This document shows, in pieces, positions 8,828 to 17,652 of a stretch of DNA of 64,000 bases. The position numbers were made by a program, and so were the translations under genes. The notes below the pieces were generated by a model that saw only the letters and a program-made list of their open reading frames with translations, searched no databases and was not told the DNA's origin. Origin of the DNA: Amycolatopsis acidicola (lineage in GTDB: Bacteria > Actinomycetota > Actinomycetes > Mycobacteriales > Pseudonocardiaceae); the NCBI RefSeq assembly GCF_007713735.2, contig NZ_VMNW02000002.1, positions 1 through 64,000 on the forward strand, read 5' to 3'. Position 1 is the first letter of the stretch. The number at the start of each line of letters is the position of its first letter.

Positions 8828-10423
8828 ATGGCGACCACTACTGATCCCGTACCGGGCGCCCCCTCACTGGGCGAAGACACCGGGGTGCCTGCCGATGGGC
8901 ACCCGGAAGCCCGCGTGCGCGAACCTTCCCGGTTCCCCTACCGCACCATCTCGATGGGAACCATCGGCAGTGTCCTGCTCCTGCTCGGCGCCCTCGGTGC
9001 CGGCGGCGTCCTGATCCGCGACCCGGTCATCGGCACCGGGCCGCTGTCGTGGGTCCGCTACGGGCACGGGCGGATGCTCGCGAACGCGGTGCTCTACGCC
9101 GGGTTCGGGCTGCTGATGTGGGCGTGGGTGCGGCTGGGCCGCTACATGCTCGCCGGGCGGATCGGCACCCGCCCGATCCTCGTCGCCGCCGCGTGCTGGA
9201 TGGGCCCGCTGCTCGTCTCGCCGCCGCTGTTCACCCGCGACGTGTTCTCCTACCTCGGCCAGGGCGCCCAGCTGCTGCACGGGCTCGACCCGTACGCGCA
9301 CGGGCCCGCGGAGCTGGAGATCCTGCCGAACATCGTGCAGAACGTGCACCCGGTGTGGCAGACCACCCCCGCGCCGTACGGGCCGCTGTTCCTGCTGGTC
9401 GCCAAGGGCGTCGTCGCGCTGACCGGGGACAACGTGATCGCCGGCGTGATCGTCACGCGGCTGGTGCTGCTGATCGGGCTCGGCGCGGTGATCTGGTCGA
9501 TGCCGCGGCTGGTGCACCGCCTCGGCGGGAAGCTGCCGGTCGCGATGTGGCTCGCCGTGGCCAGCCCGATGACGGTGATCCACCTCGTCGGCGGCCCGCA
9601 CAACGACCTGATGATGCTCGGCTTCCTCAGCGTCGGACTGGTCGCCGCCCTGGAACGCAAACACGCGGTCGCGATCGTGCTCGTCACGCTCGGCATGCTG
9701 ATCAAGCCCACGGCGGCGGTCGCGCTGCCGTTCCTGGTCTGGGTGTGGGCGAACCACCTGCCCGGCGAGTCCCGGGTGAAGAACTTCTTCAAGGCCGGCG
9801 CGCTGTCGGTGGGGATCTTCGCCGTGGTGTTCGTGCTCGGCACGTGGGTGTCGCTGGGTTCGTTCAACCTCGGCTGGGTCACCGGCCTGCAGGCGCCGAC
9901 GCTGGTGACGAACTGGCTGAACTTCCCGACCGGGATCGGCCAGGCCGTGTACACCCTGGTGCATCTGGTGATCAACGTGCCGGAGTCGCCGTTCATCACC
10001 GCCGCCCGCGCGCTGGCGATGCTGGCGCTGGCGGTGTTCGGGGTGCGGCAGTGGTGGAAGTCCCGCTTCGGCGGCAACGAGGCGATCTTCCGCGCCGCGC
10101 TGACCTTGCTGGCCACCGCGATCCTCGCCCCGCCCACGCTGCCCTGGTACCTCACGTGGGGCTTCGTCGTGGCCGCGGCGTTCCCGTGGCGGCGCCGCCA
10201 TCTGGCGATCGTCGTCGGGGTGTCGATCTTCCTGGTCATGGCCTACTACCCGACGGGCGAGCAGGCGCTCTACGACTGGTGGTTCGTCGCCATCGCGATC
10301 GCGCTCGGCGTCTACGCGGCCGCGTCGCTGCTGCGGCCGGACCCGCTCGGCCTGATCGGCGCGTGGCGCCGCCAGACGGGGGCCGCTCCGGTCGAAGAGG
10401 GCGGGCAGGTCCCGGCGGCCTGA
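8828..10423 (+). CDS. GT-C family alpha-1,6-mannosyltransferase (MptA/MptB-like membrane protein)
   Basis: A 531-residue multi-spanning membrane protein with about a dozen hydrophobic helices. The segment LFTRDVFSYLGQGAQLLHGL at the first large external loop carries the acidic RD motif expected of GT-C enzymes that use polyprenyl-phosphate sugars, and the later NVHPVWQTTPAPYGPLFL block is typical of MptA/MptB proteins. Those enzymes build the alpha-1,6-mannan of lipomannan from polyprenol-phosphomannose. Assignment between MptA and MptB is not secure. ATG at 8828 follows the ABC operon by 14 bases, so it may be cotranscribed. Confidence 0.8.
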   Translation: MATTTDPVPGAPSLGEDTGVPADGHPEARVREPSRFPYRTISMGTIGSVLLLLGALGAGGVLIRDPVIGTGPLSWVRYGHGRMLANAVLYAGFGLLMWAWVRLGRYMLAGRIGTRPILVAAACWMGPLLVSPPLFTRDVFSYLGQGAQLLHGLDPYAHGPAELEILPNIVQNVHPVWQTTPAPYGPLFLLVAKGVVALTGDNVIAGVIVTRLVLLIGLGAVIWSMPRLVHRLGGKLPVAMWLAVASPMTVIHLVGGPHNDLMMLGFLSVGLVAALERKHAVAIVLVTLGMLIKPTAAVALPFLVWVWANHLPGESRVKNFFKAGALSVGIFAVVFVLGTWVSLGSFNLGWVTGLQAPTLVTNWLNFPTGIGQAVYTLVHLVINVPESPFITAARALAMLALAVFGVRQWWKSRFGGNEAIFRAALTLLATAILAPPTLPWYLTWGFVVAAAFPWRRRHLAIVVGVSIFLVMAYYPTGEQALYDWWFVAIAIALGVYAAASLLRPDPLGLIGAWRRQTGAAPVEEGGQVPAA

Positions 10424-10454
10424 GCGCCGGCCCCACCCCGGTGTCACGGCACGG

Positions 10455-10856
10455 TCAGGAAGCGGCCCACCCGCTGAGCTTCGTGACCTCCGTGCGCACC
10501 ACCGGTCCCTCGGGCGGGCGCTCGCGGTACTGCGGGTACTTGGCCACCAGCGCGTCCACGGAATGGCCCGGCACCACGGCGGCGTAGCCGTCCGCGCGCA
10601 CCCACCACAACCGGGTCCAGTCCTCGTCGTAGGCGTCGGCGAGGAAGGCGACCGAGGGGTTCGCGGCGATGTTGCGCAGCCGGCGCAGATCGGTGGTGCG
10701 CTTGGGTTTGTGGTCGACGGCGAACACGATCGCGCCCCGGTCGAGCGCGAACGTCACGGGCACCAGATGCGGTACCCCGGCCGCGTCCACCGTCGCCAGC
10801 CGCGCCACCCGGGCCGCGGTGAACCGTGCGCGTGCTTCGTCCTCGGACAGTCGCAT
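10455..10856 (-). CDS. PPOX-class (split beta-barrel) F420/FMN-dependent oxidoreductase
   Basis: A 133-residue split beta-barrel protein of the pyridoxamine-phosphate-oxidase-like class found widely in actinomycetes. ARLATVDAAGVPHLVPVTFAL and AIVFAVDHKPKR form the first strands, RRLRNIAANPSVAFLADAYDEDW is the conserved centre, and WWVRADGYAAVV the next strand. Many relatives use coenzyme F420; others use FMN, so the cofactor is not certain. The ATG at 10856 gives the standard length. It is downstream of, and in the same direction as, the LD-carboxypeptidase, separated by 10 bases, so it is probably in the same transcript. Confidence 0.8.
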   Translation of the reverse strand: MRLSEDEARARFTAARVARLATVDAAGVPHLVPVTFALDRGAIVFAVDHKPKRTTDLRRLRNIAANPSVAFLADAYDEDWTRLWWVRADGYAAVVPGHSVDALVAKYPQYRERPPEGPVVRTEVTKLSGWAAS

Positions 10857-10866
10857 GCCCCGCACG

Positions 10867-11724
10867 CTAACCGCAGCGCAGCCGCCCCGCCGAGATCGTT
10901 CCCGTGACACCCAGCGGGATCGTCGCCGCGCCCGGCCGGTGCCCGAACGGCAGCCCCCACAGCATCGGCACCCCGAGCGGGCCGAGCCTGTCCAGCACGA
11001 GCCCGCGCACCGATTCCGGGGCGCCACAACCGGTCCACGAGCCCAGCGCGATCCCGCGCACGCCCGCGAACCAGCCCGAACGCAGCAGCTGGGTGAGCAT
11101 CCGGTCGATCCGGTACACGGCTTCGCTCACGTCTTCGAGCAGCACGATCGCCCCGTCCGCCGACCGCTGCTCGGGCGCGCCGACGCCCGAGGCGAGCAGG
11201 CTCAGGTTCCCGCCCGTCAAGACGCCCGAAGCGTCTCCGGGCACCAGCGCCTCTTCGGCGGCCAGCTCCACCGTGGACTGTCCGAAAAGGACCGAACGCA
11301 GCCTGTCGGCCGCTTCGGCGTCCCAGTAAGTGCCCGCGGGCATCCCGGAAAACAACGTCACCACACCGAGTTCGGCCGCCAGCGCCTGGTGCAACGCCGT
11401 CACGTCACTGGAGCCCGCGAACACCTTCGGCCCCGCCGCCCGGAGCTCGTCCCAGTCCAGCAGGTCCAGCATCCGCTGGGTGCCGTAGCCGCCGCGGGCC
11501 GCGATCACCGCTCGCACGGCCGGATCCACCCACGCCGCCTGGAAATCCGCCGCCCGCGCCTCGTCCGTCCCGGCGAGGTAGCCCAGCCGCGGGTGTGCGC
11601 CACCGGTGAACGCCTTCACCGTCAGGCCCCAGCTTTCCAGCTCCGCCGCCGCGGCATCGAGCCGCTCGGGCGCGACGGGCCCGGCCGGGGTGGCCAGCGC
11701 GACGGTGTCCCCGGGCCGGATCAT
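10867..11724 (-). CDS. LD-carboxypeptidase (peptidase family S66)
   Basis: A 285-residue member of the S66 family, which removes the terminal D-alanine from muropeptide tetrapeptides during cell-wall recycling; some relatives instead give resistance to microcin C-like peptides. Start MIRPGDTVALATPAGPV is typical. The catalytic triad is visible: Ser106 in VFAGSSDVT, Glu197 in VLLEDVSEAVY and His262 in PFGHRPGAATIP. There is no signal peptide, so it acts in the cytoplasm. ATG at 11724 overlaps the stop of the upstream peptidase by three bases in an ATGA junction, pointing to coupled translation and a joint role in peptide turnover. Confidence 0.9.
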   Translation of the reverse strand: MIRPGDTVALATPAGPVAPERLDAAAAELESWGLTVKAFTGGAHPRLGYLAGTDEARAADFQAAWVDPAVRAVIAARGGYGTQRMLDLLDWDELRAAGPKVFAGSSDVTALHQALAAELGVVTLFSGMPAGTYWDAEAADRLRSVLFGQSTVELAAEEALVPGDASGVLTGGNLSLLASGVGAPEQRSADGAIVLLEDVSEAVYRIDRMLTQLLRSGWFAGVRGIALGSWTGCGAPESVRGLVLDRLGPLGVPMLWGLPFGHRPGAATIPLGVTGTISAGRLRCG

Positions 11725-13661
11725 CGCCGCAGGTCCAGCCTCGGCACGCCGGGGGTGTCGAACCCGAAGACCTGGCCGTAGAAGGATAATTCGGCCTCCA
11801 GGGCGGTGATCATGGTCTCCGCCTTGCGGAAGCCGTGCTGCTCGCCGTCGAAGGTGAGGTACGCGTGCGGGATTCCCTTGCCGCCCAGCGACTCCACGAA
11901 GCGGTCGGCCTGCTCGGGCGGGCAGATCTGGTCGTCGAGCCCCTGCAGGAGCAGCACCGGACCGGTCAGCTGGTCCGCGTGCAGGAGCGGCGAACGCTCC
12001 TCGTACCGCGCCAGCGTCTCGGGCAGCGGGCCGATGAGCCCGTCGAGGTACCGCGATTCGAAGTCGTGGGTCTCGCCGCCCTCGCCGGTCCAGCCCGCCA
12101 GGTCGAGGATCGGGAACTTGATGGTGCCCGCGCCGAACACCGAGGACGTGGTCATCGCCGCCGCCGACGTGAACCCGCCCGCGCTGCCACCGCGGATCGC
12201 CAGCCGGCGCGGGTCGGCGATGCCCTCGGCCACGAGCGCCTTCGCGACGGTCACGCAGTCGCCCACGTCCACGACGCCCCACTGCTCGCGCAGCCGCTCG
12301 CGGTAGGCGCGGCCGTACCCGACGGAACCGCCGTAGTTGACCGCCACGACGCCGATGCCGCGGCTGGTGAAGTACGCGAAGTCCAGATCCGGCACCGGGA
12401 AATTGCGCCCGGTCGGCCCGCCGTGGACGTGCACCAGGTACGGCGGCAGCTCACCCTCGGGCACCGTGTACTCCGGGTTGGCCGGCGGGTAGACGTACGC
12501 GGGAATGCGCTCGCCGTGCTCCCCGGTGAACACCCGCTCCTCGGGAGCTCGCAGGTACGCGTGAGAGACCGGCGCGGCCTCGGCCGCCAGTTCGGTGATC
12601 GCGCCGGTGGTGGCGTCCACCCGCAGGACAGCGCTTTCCCGGCCCGGCCCCGACGCGATGCCGAACACCGCCCCGTCGTGCACCGCGATACCGGCCGCCC
12701 ACTCGGTCAACTCCGGCGCCAGCGGGCGGATCGTGCCCTCGTGCTCGTCCAGCACCGCGAGCCGGCCCGAGTCGAGCACCGCGTACCGGCCGCCGCCGAG
12801 CGGGGCGAACCAGCGCGAGCCGATCTTCCACAGCGGGCCACCGAGTTCGGCCTCCGCGGGGGCCAGCGCCTTGCTCGCGCCGTCGAGGCCGATGCGGTGC
12901 AGGTTCCACCAGCCGTCCGGATCCGCCAGCGCCAGCAGCGACCCCGGGGACTCCCATTCCAGCTGGCACACCGAGACCCCGGCGCCGCCCGCGAGCACCC
13001 GCTGCGGCGTGAAACTCCCGTCGGCGCGCACCTGTGCCACGCACAGTTCCGTTTCGTCCCACGGCATCGACGGGTGGTTCCACCCCAGCCACGCGGCGTG
13101 CGCGCCGTCCGGCGAGAGCTGCGGCGCGGTCAGGAAGTGATGGCTCGCGGAGAGCGAACGGATTTCGCCCTCCGCGAACGCGACGAGATCGCGGCGGATG
13201 TCGGTACGCCGCGGCCCGGTGCTCGTCTCGCGGACCGCCCACACCTCGCCACCGGGCCCGGGGCGCAGATCGCCGAAGCGAACCCCTTGCGGTGTGGCGG
13301 GTTCCGGGGTGAGCGCGGTGACCGAGCCGGTGTCCAGATCGCGGACGCGCACGCGCTGGTCGTCCCAGTGCGTGAAGTAGAGCGAACGCCCGGCGACCAG
13401 CCACGGACGGCCGCCGTACTCGTGCACCCTGTTCCGCGCGTTCCACGGTGCGGGAAGCATTTCCTCGCCCGCGCGCACCAGCGCGAGGCGGCCGCCTTCG
13501 GCCGGGCGGGCCTCCGCCCACCACGGTTCACCACCGGCGACGTCGAGCCACTGCGGGCCGCCGCCGGCTCCGGCGACGAGGGCCGCGGTGATCGGGGAGG
13601 GCCAGGATCCACACGGGCTGCTTACGGGCACCGCTGCACTGTAGTCGGGCCGGGGCCGCAC
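11721..13661 (-). CDS. S9 family peptidase (prolyl oligopeptidase-like)
   Basis: A 646-residue serine peptidase: N-terminal beta-propeller (to about residue 385) and C-terminal alpha/beta-hydrolase domain. The triad is visible as Ser493 (IRGGSAGGFTS), Asp577 (LLQGLDDQICPP) and His609 (FDGEQHGF). No signal peptide, so it is probably a cytoplasmic oligo- or dipeptidyl peptidase. The GTG at 13661 has GGAG eight bases upstream; an internal GTG at 13631, nearer to where related proteins begin, is an alternative. Coupled to the LD-carboxypeptidase by an ATGA overlap. Confidence 0.9.
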   Translation of the reverse strand: MRPRPDYSAAVPVSSPCGSWPSPITAALVAGAGGGPQWLDVAGGEPWWAEARPAEGGRLALVRAGEEMLPAPWNARNRVHEYGGRPWLVAGRSLYFTHWDDQRVRVRDLDTGSVTALTPEPATPQGVRFGDLRPGPGGEVWAVRETSTGPRRTDIRRDLVAFAEGEIRSLSASHHFLTAPQLSPDGAHAAWLGWNHPSMPWDETELCVAQVRADGSFTPQRVLAGGAGVSVCQLEWESPGSLLALADPDGWWNLHRIGLDGASKALAPAEAELGGPLWKIGSRWFAPLGGGRYAVLDSGRLAVLDEHEGTIRPLAPELTEWAAGIAVHDGAVFGIASGPGRESAVLRVDATTGAITELAAEAAPVSHAYLRAPEERVFTGEHGERIPAYVYPPANPEYTVPEGELPPYLVHVHGGPTGRNFPVPDLDFAYFTSRGIGVVAVNYGGSVGYGRAYRERLREQWGVVDVGDCVTVAKALVAEGIADPRRLAIRGGSAGGFTSAAAMTTSSVFGAGTIKFPILDLAGWTGEGGETHDFESRYLDGLIGPLPETLARYEERSPLLHADQLTGPVLLLQGLDDQICPPEQADRFVESLGGKGIPHAYLTFDGEQHGFRKAETMITALEAELSFYGQVFGFDTPGVPRLDLRR

Positions 13662-13735
13662 GTGACCGGCTCCACTAGACTCAAGCAGGGGCGGCGGATG
13701 CCGATCATGGAACGGTGGCTTAGGGTCGAGGTGTC

Positions 13736-14311
13736 ATGGCTCGTGTTATCCACGTCTTCCGCCAGCCCGACCGGTTCGTCGCCGGGACCGTCGGGGAGCC
13801 TGGGGACCGCACTTTCTATCTGCAGGCGTCCGAGGACGTCCGCACCATCAGCGTGACCATCGAAAAGCAGCAGGTCGCGGTGCTCGCCGAGCGCCTCGGT
13901 TCGCTGCTGGAAGAGGTCGCCAACCGCTTCGGCGCCGACGTGCCCGAGACGGTGCCCGACGAGCTGGTCGACGTCGACCCGCTCGAGGTGCCCGTCGAGG
14001 AGGAGTTCCGCGTCGGCACGATGGGGCTGGGCTGGGACGCCGAGAGCAAGGCCGTCGTCGTCGAGCTGCTCGCCATCACCGAGGGCGAGGTCGACGAGAC
14101 GGTGGTGCTCGACGACACCGAGGAAGGTCCGGACGCGGTGCGGGTGTTCCTGAGCCCGGCGGCCGCGCGCGCCTTCGCCGACAGGGCCGACAGGGTCGTC
14201 AACGCCGGGCGCAAGCCGTGCCCGCTGTGCGGGGAGCCGCTGGATCCCGCCGGGCACATCTGCCCGAGGCAGAACGGCTACCGCCGCGAGACCGACCTGA
14301 CCGAGGAATAG
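13736..14311 (+). CDS. DUF3090 family protein
   Basis: A 191-residue protein conserved in actinobacteria and of unknown biochemical role. It starts MARVIHVFRQPDRFVAGTVG, has the RTFYLQASEDVRTISVTIEKQQV core, and ends with a zinc-ribbon-like CPLCGEPLDPAGHICPR. In mycobacteria and streptomycetes this gene normally sits beside an SCO1664-family gene and close to a phosphatase gene and mshC of mycothiol synthesis. Here the SCO1664 homologue follows after five bases but mshC is absent from the window. Confidence 0.9.
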   Translation: MARVIHVFRQPDRFVAGTVGEPGDRTFYLQASEDVRTISVTIEKQQVAVLAERLGSLLEEVANRFGADVPETVPDELVDVDPLEVPVEEEFRVGTMGLGWDAESKAVVVELLAITEGEVDETVVLDDTEEGPDAVRVFLSPAAARAFADRADRVVNAGRKPCPLCGEPLDPAGHICPRQNGYRRETDLTEE

Positions 14312-14316
14312 CGTCC

Positions 14317-15120
14317 GTGGCCGAGTCCGTCAGCGCGACCGATCCGAGGGCGAAACAGGTCGTCGCGCACGGGAAACTGGATGTCGAGGGCCGTCTCGTC
14401 GACGCATCCAACGTCACCCTGTTCTGCAACGTCGAGCTCGACGGGCTGCGCGCGAACGCGGTGTACAAACCGGTGTCCGGGGAGCGCCCGCTGTGGGACT
14501 TCCCCGACGGCACGCTGGCCGGCCGCGAGGTCGCCACGTACCTGCTCGCCGAGTCGCTCGGGCTAGGCGCCATCCCGCCCACCGTGCTGCGGCAGGGTCC
14601 GTTCGGCGTCGGCATGGTGCAGCTGTGGATCGAGACCGCGGACGAGGAGCTGATCGACGTCCGCGCTCCCGAGGAGGTGCCGCCGGACTGGAAGGTCGTG
14701 CTGCACGCGCACGACCGCCTCGGCGAGCCCGCGGTGCTCGCGCACGCCGACAAGCCCGGGGTGCGGGATCTGGCGTTGCTGGACATCGTCGCGAACAACA
14801 CCGACCGCAAGGGCGGGCACATCCTCGCCGGCACCGACGGCCGCGTGTACGGCGTGGACCACGGCATCTGCCTGCACGCCGAGCCGAAGCTGCGGACCGT
14901 GCTGTGGGGCTGGATCGGGGAGCCGCTGCCGGAGGAGGCCGTCGAGAAACTGGCCGCCCTGCCGGAAAAGATCTACGGCCCGCTCGGGGACGAGCTCTCG
15001 GAGCACCTGACGGGCCTGGAAATCAGCGCGATCGCCGACCGCGCCGAGGCGCTCCTGGCGGCAGGCGTCTTCCCGGAGCCGGGGGACGACTGGCGCGCCA
15101 TCCCGTGGCCCCTGTTCTGA
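14317..15120 (+). CDS. SCO1664 family protein (PI3/4-kinase-like fold)
   Basis: A 267-residue actinobacterial protein of the SCO1664 family, whose sequence pattern recalls phosphatidylinositol 3/4-kinase-like phosphotransferases. Seen here: AVYKPVSGERPLWDFPDGTL (a nucleotide-binding Lys and the conserved Pro-rich turn), LALLDIVANNTDRKGGH (catalytic-loop-like Asp/Asn) and VYGVDHGICLH (metal-binding Asp). The function is not established in the family. GTG at 14317 starts five bases after the DUF3090 stop, so the two are surely cotranscribed. Confidence 0.88.
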   Translation: MAESVSATDPRAKQVVAHGKLDVEGRLVDASNVTLFCNVELDGLRANAVYKPVSGERPLWDFPDGTLAGREVATYLLAESLGLGAIPPTVLRQGPFGVGMVQLWIETADEELIDVRAPEEVPPDWKVVLHAHDRLGEPAVLAHADKPGVRDLALLDIVANNTDRKGGHILAGTDGRVYGVDHGICLHAEPKLRTVLWGWIGEPLPEEAVEKLAALPEKIYGPLGDELSEHLTGLEISAIADRAEALLAAGVFPEPGDDWRAIPWPLF

Positions 15121-15801
15121 GCTGATCCGGGAAGCGCTTTCACGCCGTGGCGCGCAGCTCCTGGCGGGACTCGCGGAGGCCGCACCGCCGCTGATCGAGC
15201 GCGCGGCCGACCGAGGGCCCGCTTCCGCTGACCGTGGGGGCCGCCGACGCTGCCGCCGCGGGTACTGCCACCGCCGACCGAGCGCGCCGGGTTCCTGTTC
15301 GACCTCGTCGCCCGGCCCGACAACGGCGCCATCGTCGCCGGGCGGCTCGCGCCGCCCGCCGGAAGAACCGCATCATCTCCGCCGGGCGGCTCGCGCCCTC
15401 TCGCGCCGCCCGGCCCTGCCGTCACCCGAGCCCGGCCGGGCGCACGGCTCGTGCTCCGCGGTCGCTGCGCAACTATCCCGCCACTCAGCCCGCGGCTCGC
15501 GAAGCGCGCGAGGGGCGCGGGTGCGGCGCTCCACGCGATCACCTGATCCAGCAACGCATCCAGCGCGGCCGAGCTGGATGCGAAGTGCGTGAAGTCCCCG
15601 GTGACGAGGACGAACCCGTCGAACGAGGCGAACCAGCGCCCCGGGACGTGCGGCCGGGACCTATCCGGCGGGCACGTTCACCCGAATACGGTGATGGTGT
15701 TCACCCGAACCGCCGGAAAACTGGCGCGTGACGTTGCGGGGCGGGCGGTGTCTGGAATACCGAAAGCATCGAAGAACGAGGGTGACGAGCGGGGGGTGCG
15801 G
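15121..15801. other. 680-bp stretch without a convincing gene
   Basis: No frame here has a start, ribosome site and recognisable domain together. The minus strand around 15540-15640 reads RWFASFDGFVLVTGDFTHF and then SAALDALLDQVIAWSA, which looks protein-like, but the frame dissolves into low-complexity Arg/Pro/Gly before its stop. The best guess is a decayed gene remnant plus the promoter region of the sigma-factor operon. Confidence 0.4.
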
Positions 15802-16371
15802 ATGACCGCGGCGGCCGAAGCCGGGACGGGGGCGGCGCTGGATGATGCCACGCTCGTGTCCCGTGCTCGTGACGGCGACACCCGGGCCTACGAGGAACTG
15901 GTGCGCCGTTACCAGACGCCGATCTACCGGCTCGCCGTGCGCATGCTCGGCAGCACCGGGGACGCCGAGGACGTGGTGCAGGACGTGTTCCTCACCGTGT
16001 GGCGGCGGCTGGAGCAGCTGCGCGAGGACGGGGCGTTCGTCGGCTGGCTCTACCGCACCACCACGAACCGCTGCCTCAACGTGCTGCGGGCCCGGCGCCC
16101 GGTGGCCGACGTCGACCTCGACACCACCGAAACCCCGCGCGGTGACGCGAAACCCGAGCGGGCCGCCGAAGTCAGCGCGCAGCTGGCGGCGCTCGAGAGC
16201 GCCCTCGGCGGTCTCACACCGGCGCAGCGCGCCTGCTGGCTGCTGCGCGAGATCCACGGCCGGTCCTACGAGGAGATCGCCGAAGCGCTCGATTCGACAC
16301 CCACCGCGGTTCGGGGCCGCATCTTCCGTGCCCGCGCCCAACTCGCGGAGGTGATGCAGCCGTGGCGGTAG
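15802..16371 (+). CDS. ECF-type RNA polymerase sigma-70 factor
   Basis: A 189-residue ECF sigma factor. Region 2 is seen in AYEELVRRYQTPIYRLAVRM and GDAEDVVQDVFLTVWRRL (-10 recognition); region 4 in LTPAQRACWLLREIHGRSYE and the following helix-turn-helix EEIAEALDSTPTAVRGRIFR (-35 recognition). The start ATG at 15802 follows a GGGGGGTG site. The frame is open further upstream but without family similarity. The stop overlaps the next gene, a zinc-motif anti-sigma-like protein, so this looks like a standard sigma/anti-sigma pair at the head of an envelope-stress operon. Confidence 0.92.
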   Translation: MTAAAEAGTGAALDDATLVSRARDGDTRAYEELVRRYQTPIYRLAVRMLGSTGDAEDVVQDVFLTVWRRLEQLREDGAFVGWLYRTTTNRCLNVLRARRPVADVDLDTTETPRGDAKPERAAEVSAQLAALESALGGLTPAQRACWLLREIHGRSYEEIAEALDSTPTAVRGRIFRARAQLAEVMQPWR

Positions 16372-16913
16372 AAACCGGTTACGACCTGCCCTGTGGCCGC
16401 TCGCTCGAACAGGTCTGGGCGGATCTTGACGCCCTCGACGAACACGAACGCACCTGCCCGCACTGCTCGACCGCCCGCGGCAGCCTGCTGGCGCTGCGGT
16501 CGGCGACCCGCGAGCTGGCGGCGGAGCGGATCGAGCCGCGGCGGGACCTGACCGACCGGATCATGGCCGCCGTGCGCGCCGACGTCCGGCGGCGCGGGGA
16601 CATGCTGCCGGTCCGCGCGGACGAACCGGGCGGGCTGGAAGTCAGCGAGCAGGCGGTGGCCGTGGTGCTGCGCTTCGCCGCGGACGAGGTCGAAGGCGTG
16701 CGCGCCCGCCGTTGCCGGGTCCGGGTGAGCAGCCACGACGAGGACGGCGAGGCGGTCCTGCAGGCCGAGCTCACCGTCGTCGTCGAGTACCGCGGCGATC
16801 TCGCCGACGTGCTCGACACCGTGCGGCAGCGGTGCGCGGCCGCGTGCGCGGCGTCGGTCGGGCTGCGGCTGGGAACCCTGGACCTCGTAGTCGCGGATCT
16901 TTACGAAGCATGA
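16362..16913 (+). CDS. Zinc-motif anti-sigma-like protein with Asp23-like C-terminal domain
   Basis: A 183-residue cytoplasmic protein. Near the N-terminus it has H28-x3-C32-x2-C35 (HERTCPHC), the zinc signature of ZAS anti-sigma factors. It has no membrane helix. The C-terminal part (about 95-180) has the alternating strand pattern of Asp23/Gls24 proteins (VAVVLRFAADEVEGVRARRC, LTVVVEYRGDLADVLDTVRQ). GTG at 16362 overlaps the sigma gene by ten bases. I infer that it holds the sigma factor and senses Asp23-type proteins or redox/zinc state; a plain anti-sigma role is the simpler alternative. Confidence 0.75.
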   Translation: MAVETGYDLPCGRSLEQVWADLDALDEHERTCPHCSTARGSLLALRSATRELAAERIEPRRDLTDRIMAAVRADVRRRGDMLPVRADEPGGLEVSEQAVAVVLRFAADEVEGVRARRCRVRVSSHDEDGEAVLQAELTVVVEYRGDLADVLDTVRQRCAAACAASVGLRLGTLDLVVADLYEA

Positions 16914-16923
16914 GGAGGTGACG

Positions 16924-17289
16924 ATGAGCGCCCAGTGGATCATCGAGGAGCCGGTGGTGGCCGCGGTCGCCGCCGACGCCGCGCTGGCCACCCCCGGAGT
17001 CGTGCGCCTCGAAACCGGGGTCGGCGGGCTCGTGCGCTCCTGGGGACGGGGGAAATGGCAGCAGGTCAAGGGAATCACCCCGGCGCCGGCCACCGGCGCC
17101 CTCGCCGAGTTCGGCGACGGTGACCTGCGCGTGCGGGTGGGCATCGCGACCTCCGGGGCCGTGCCCGCGGCGGCGGTCGCCCGCCAGGTGCAGCGCGAGG
17201 TGCGGGCGGCGGTGACCAAGCAGACCGGGCTGGACGTGGCCGAGGTGTCGGTCGTCGTCCTCGACATCGAACCGGCGGAGGTGCCGTGA
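16924..17289 (+). CDS. Asp23/Gls24 family envelope stress response protein
   Basis: A 121-residue Asp23/Gls24-type protein. It begins WIIEEPVVAAVAADAALATPGVVRLE, the family's start, and has the alternating strand segment LRVRVGIATSGAVPAAAVARQ with a VAEVSVVVLDIE end. In firmicutes such proteins form a cytoplasmic coat anchored to the membrane by AmaP under alkaline or wall stress. GAGGAGG lies just upstream of the ATG at 16924; a GTG six bases earlier is unlikely. Third gene of the sigma operon. Confidence 0.82.
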   Translation: MSAQWIIEEPVVAAVAADAALATPGVVRLETGVGGLVRSWGRGKWQQVKGITPAPATGALAEFGDGDLRVRVGIATSGAVPAAAVARQVQREVRAAVTKQTGLDVAEVSVVVLDIEPAEVP

Positions 17290-17594
17290 CCGCGCGTTCG
17301 GAGACGGTGGCGAAGCTGCTGGCCGCGTTGTCCACAGTGGAGGGTCTGCGGCCCGCGCCACCGGTGCCGCGCTCGACCGTCGTGTGGAACACCGACGCGC
17401 TGGCCTTCGACGTCGACGCCGAAGTGGTCCGGGTGCGGCTGGTCGCCACCACGCTGCCGCTGCCGCCGTCGCTCACCGAAGCGGGCGAAGTGGTGGCGAA
17501 AACCCTTGCCGGGACGCCGTTCGCGGCCGCCCGCGTCGAGCTTGTCGTCACCGATGTGGACAGTGCCGCGTTCGATCGGGCGGCCAGGCCGTGA
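17286..17594 (+). CDS. Small conserved hypothetical protein of the Asp23 operon
   Basis: A 102-residue soluble protein with a GTG start overlapping the upstream stop in GTGA. It shows a short N-terminal helix (ETVAKLLAALSTVEGLRPA) and then strands and helices resembling a reduced Asp23 fold (DALAFDVDAEVVRVRLVATT, AARVELVVTDVDSAAFDRA). I do not recognise a named family. Its position inside the operon suggests it works with the Asp23 proteins. Confidence 0.7.
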   Translation: MTARSETVAKLLAALSTVEGLRPAPPVPRSTVVWNTDALAFDVDAEVVRVRLVATTLPLPPSLTEAGEVVAKTLAGTPFAAARVELVVTDVDSAAFDRAARP

Positions 17595-17652
17595 CTTCTG
17601 GTCCCCGGCGGTGTCGTAGGTAGTGGAACCAACGAGAAGGAGATGACGAGCA

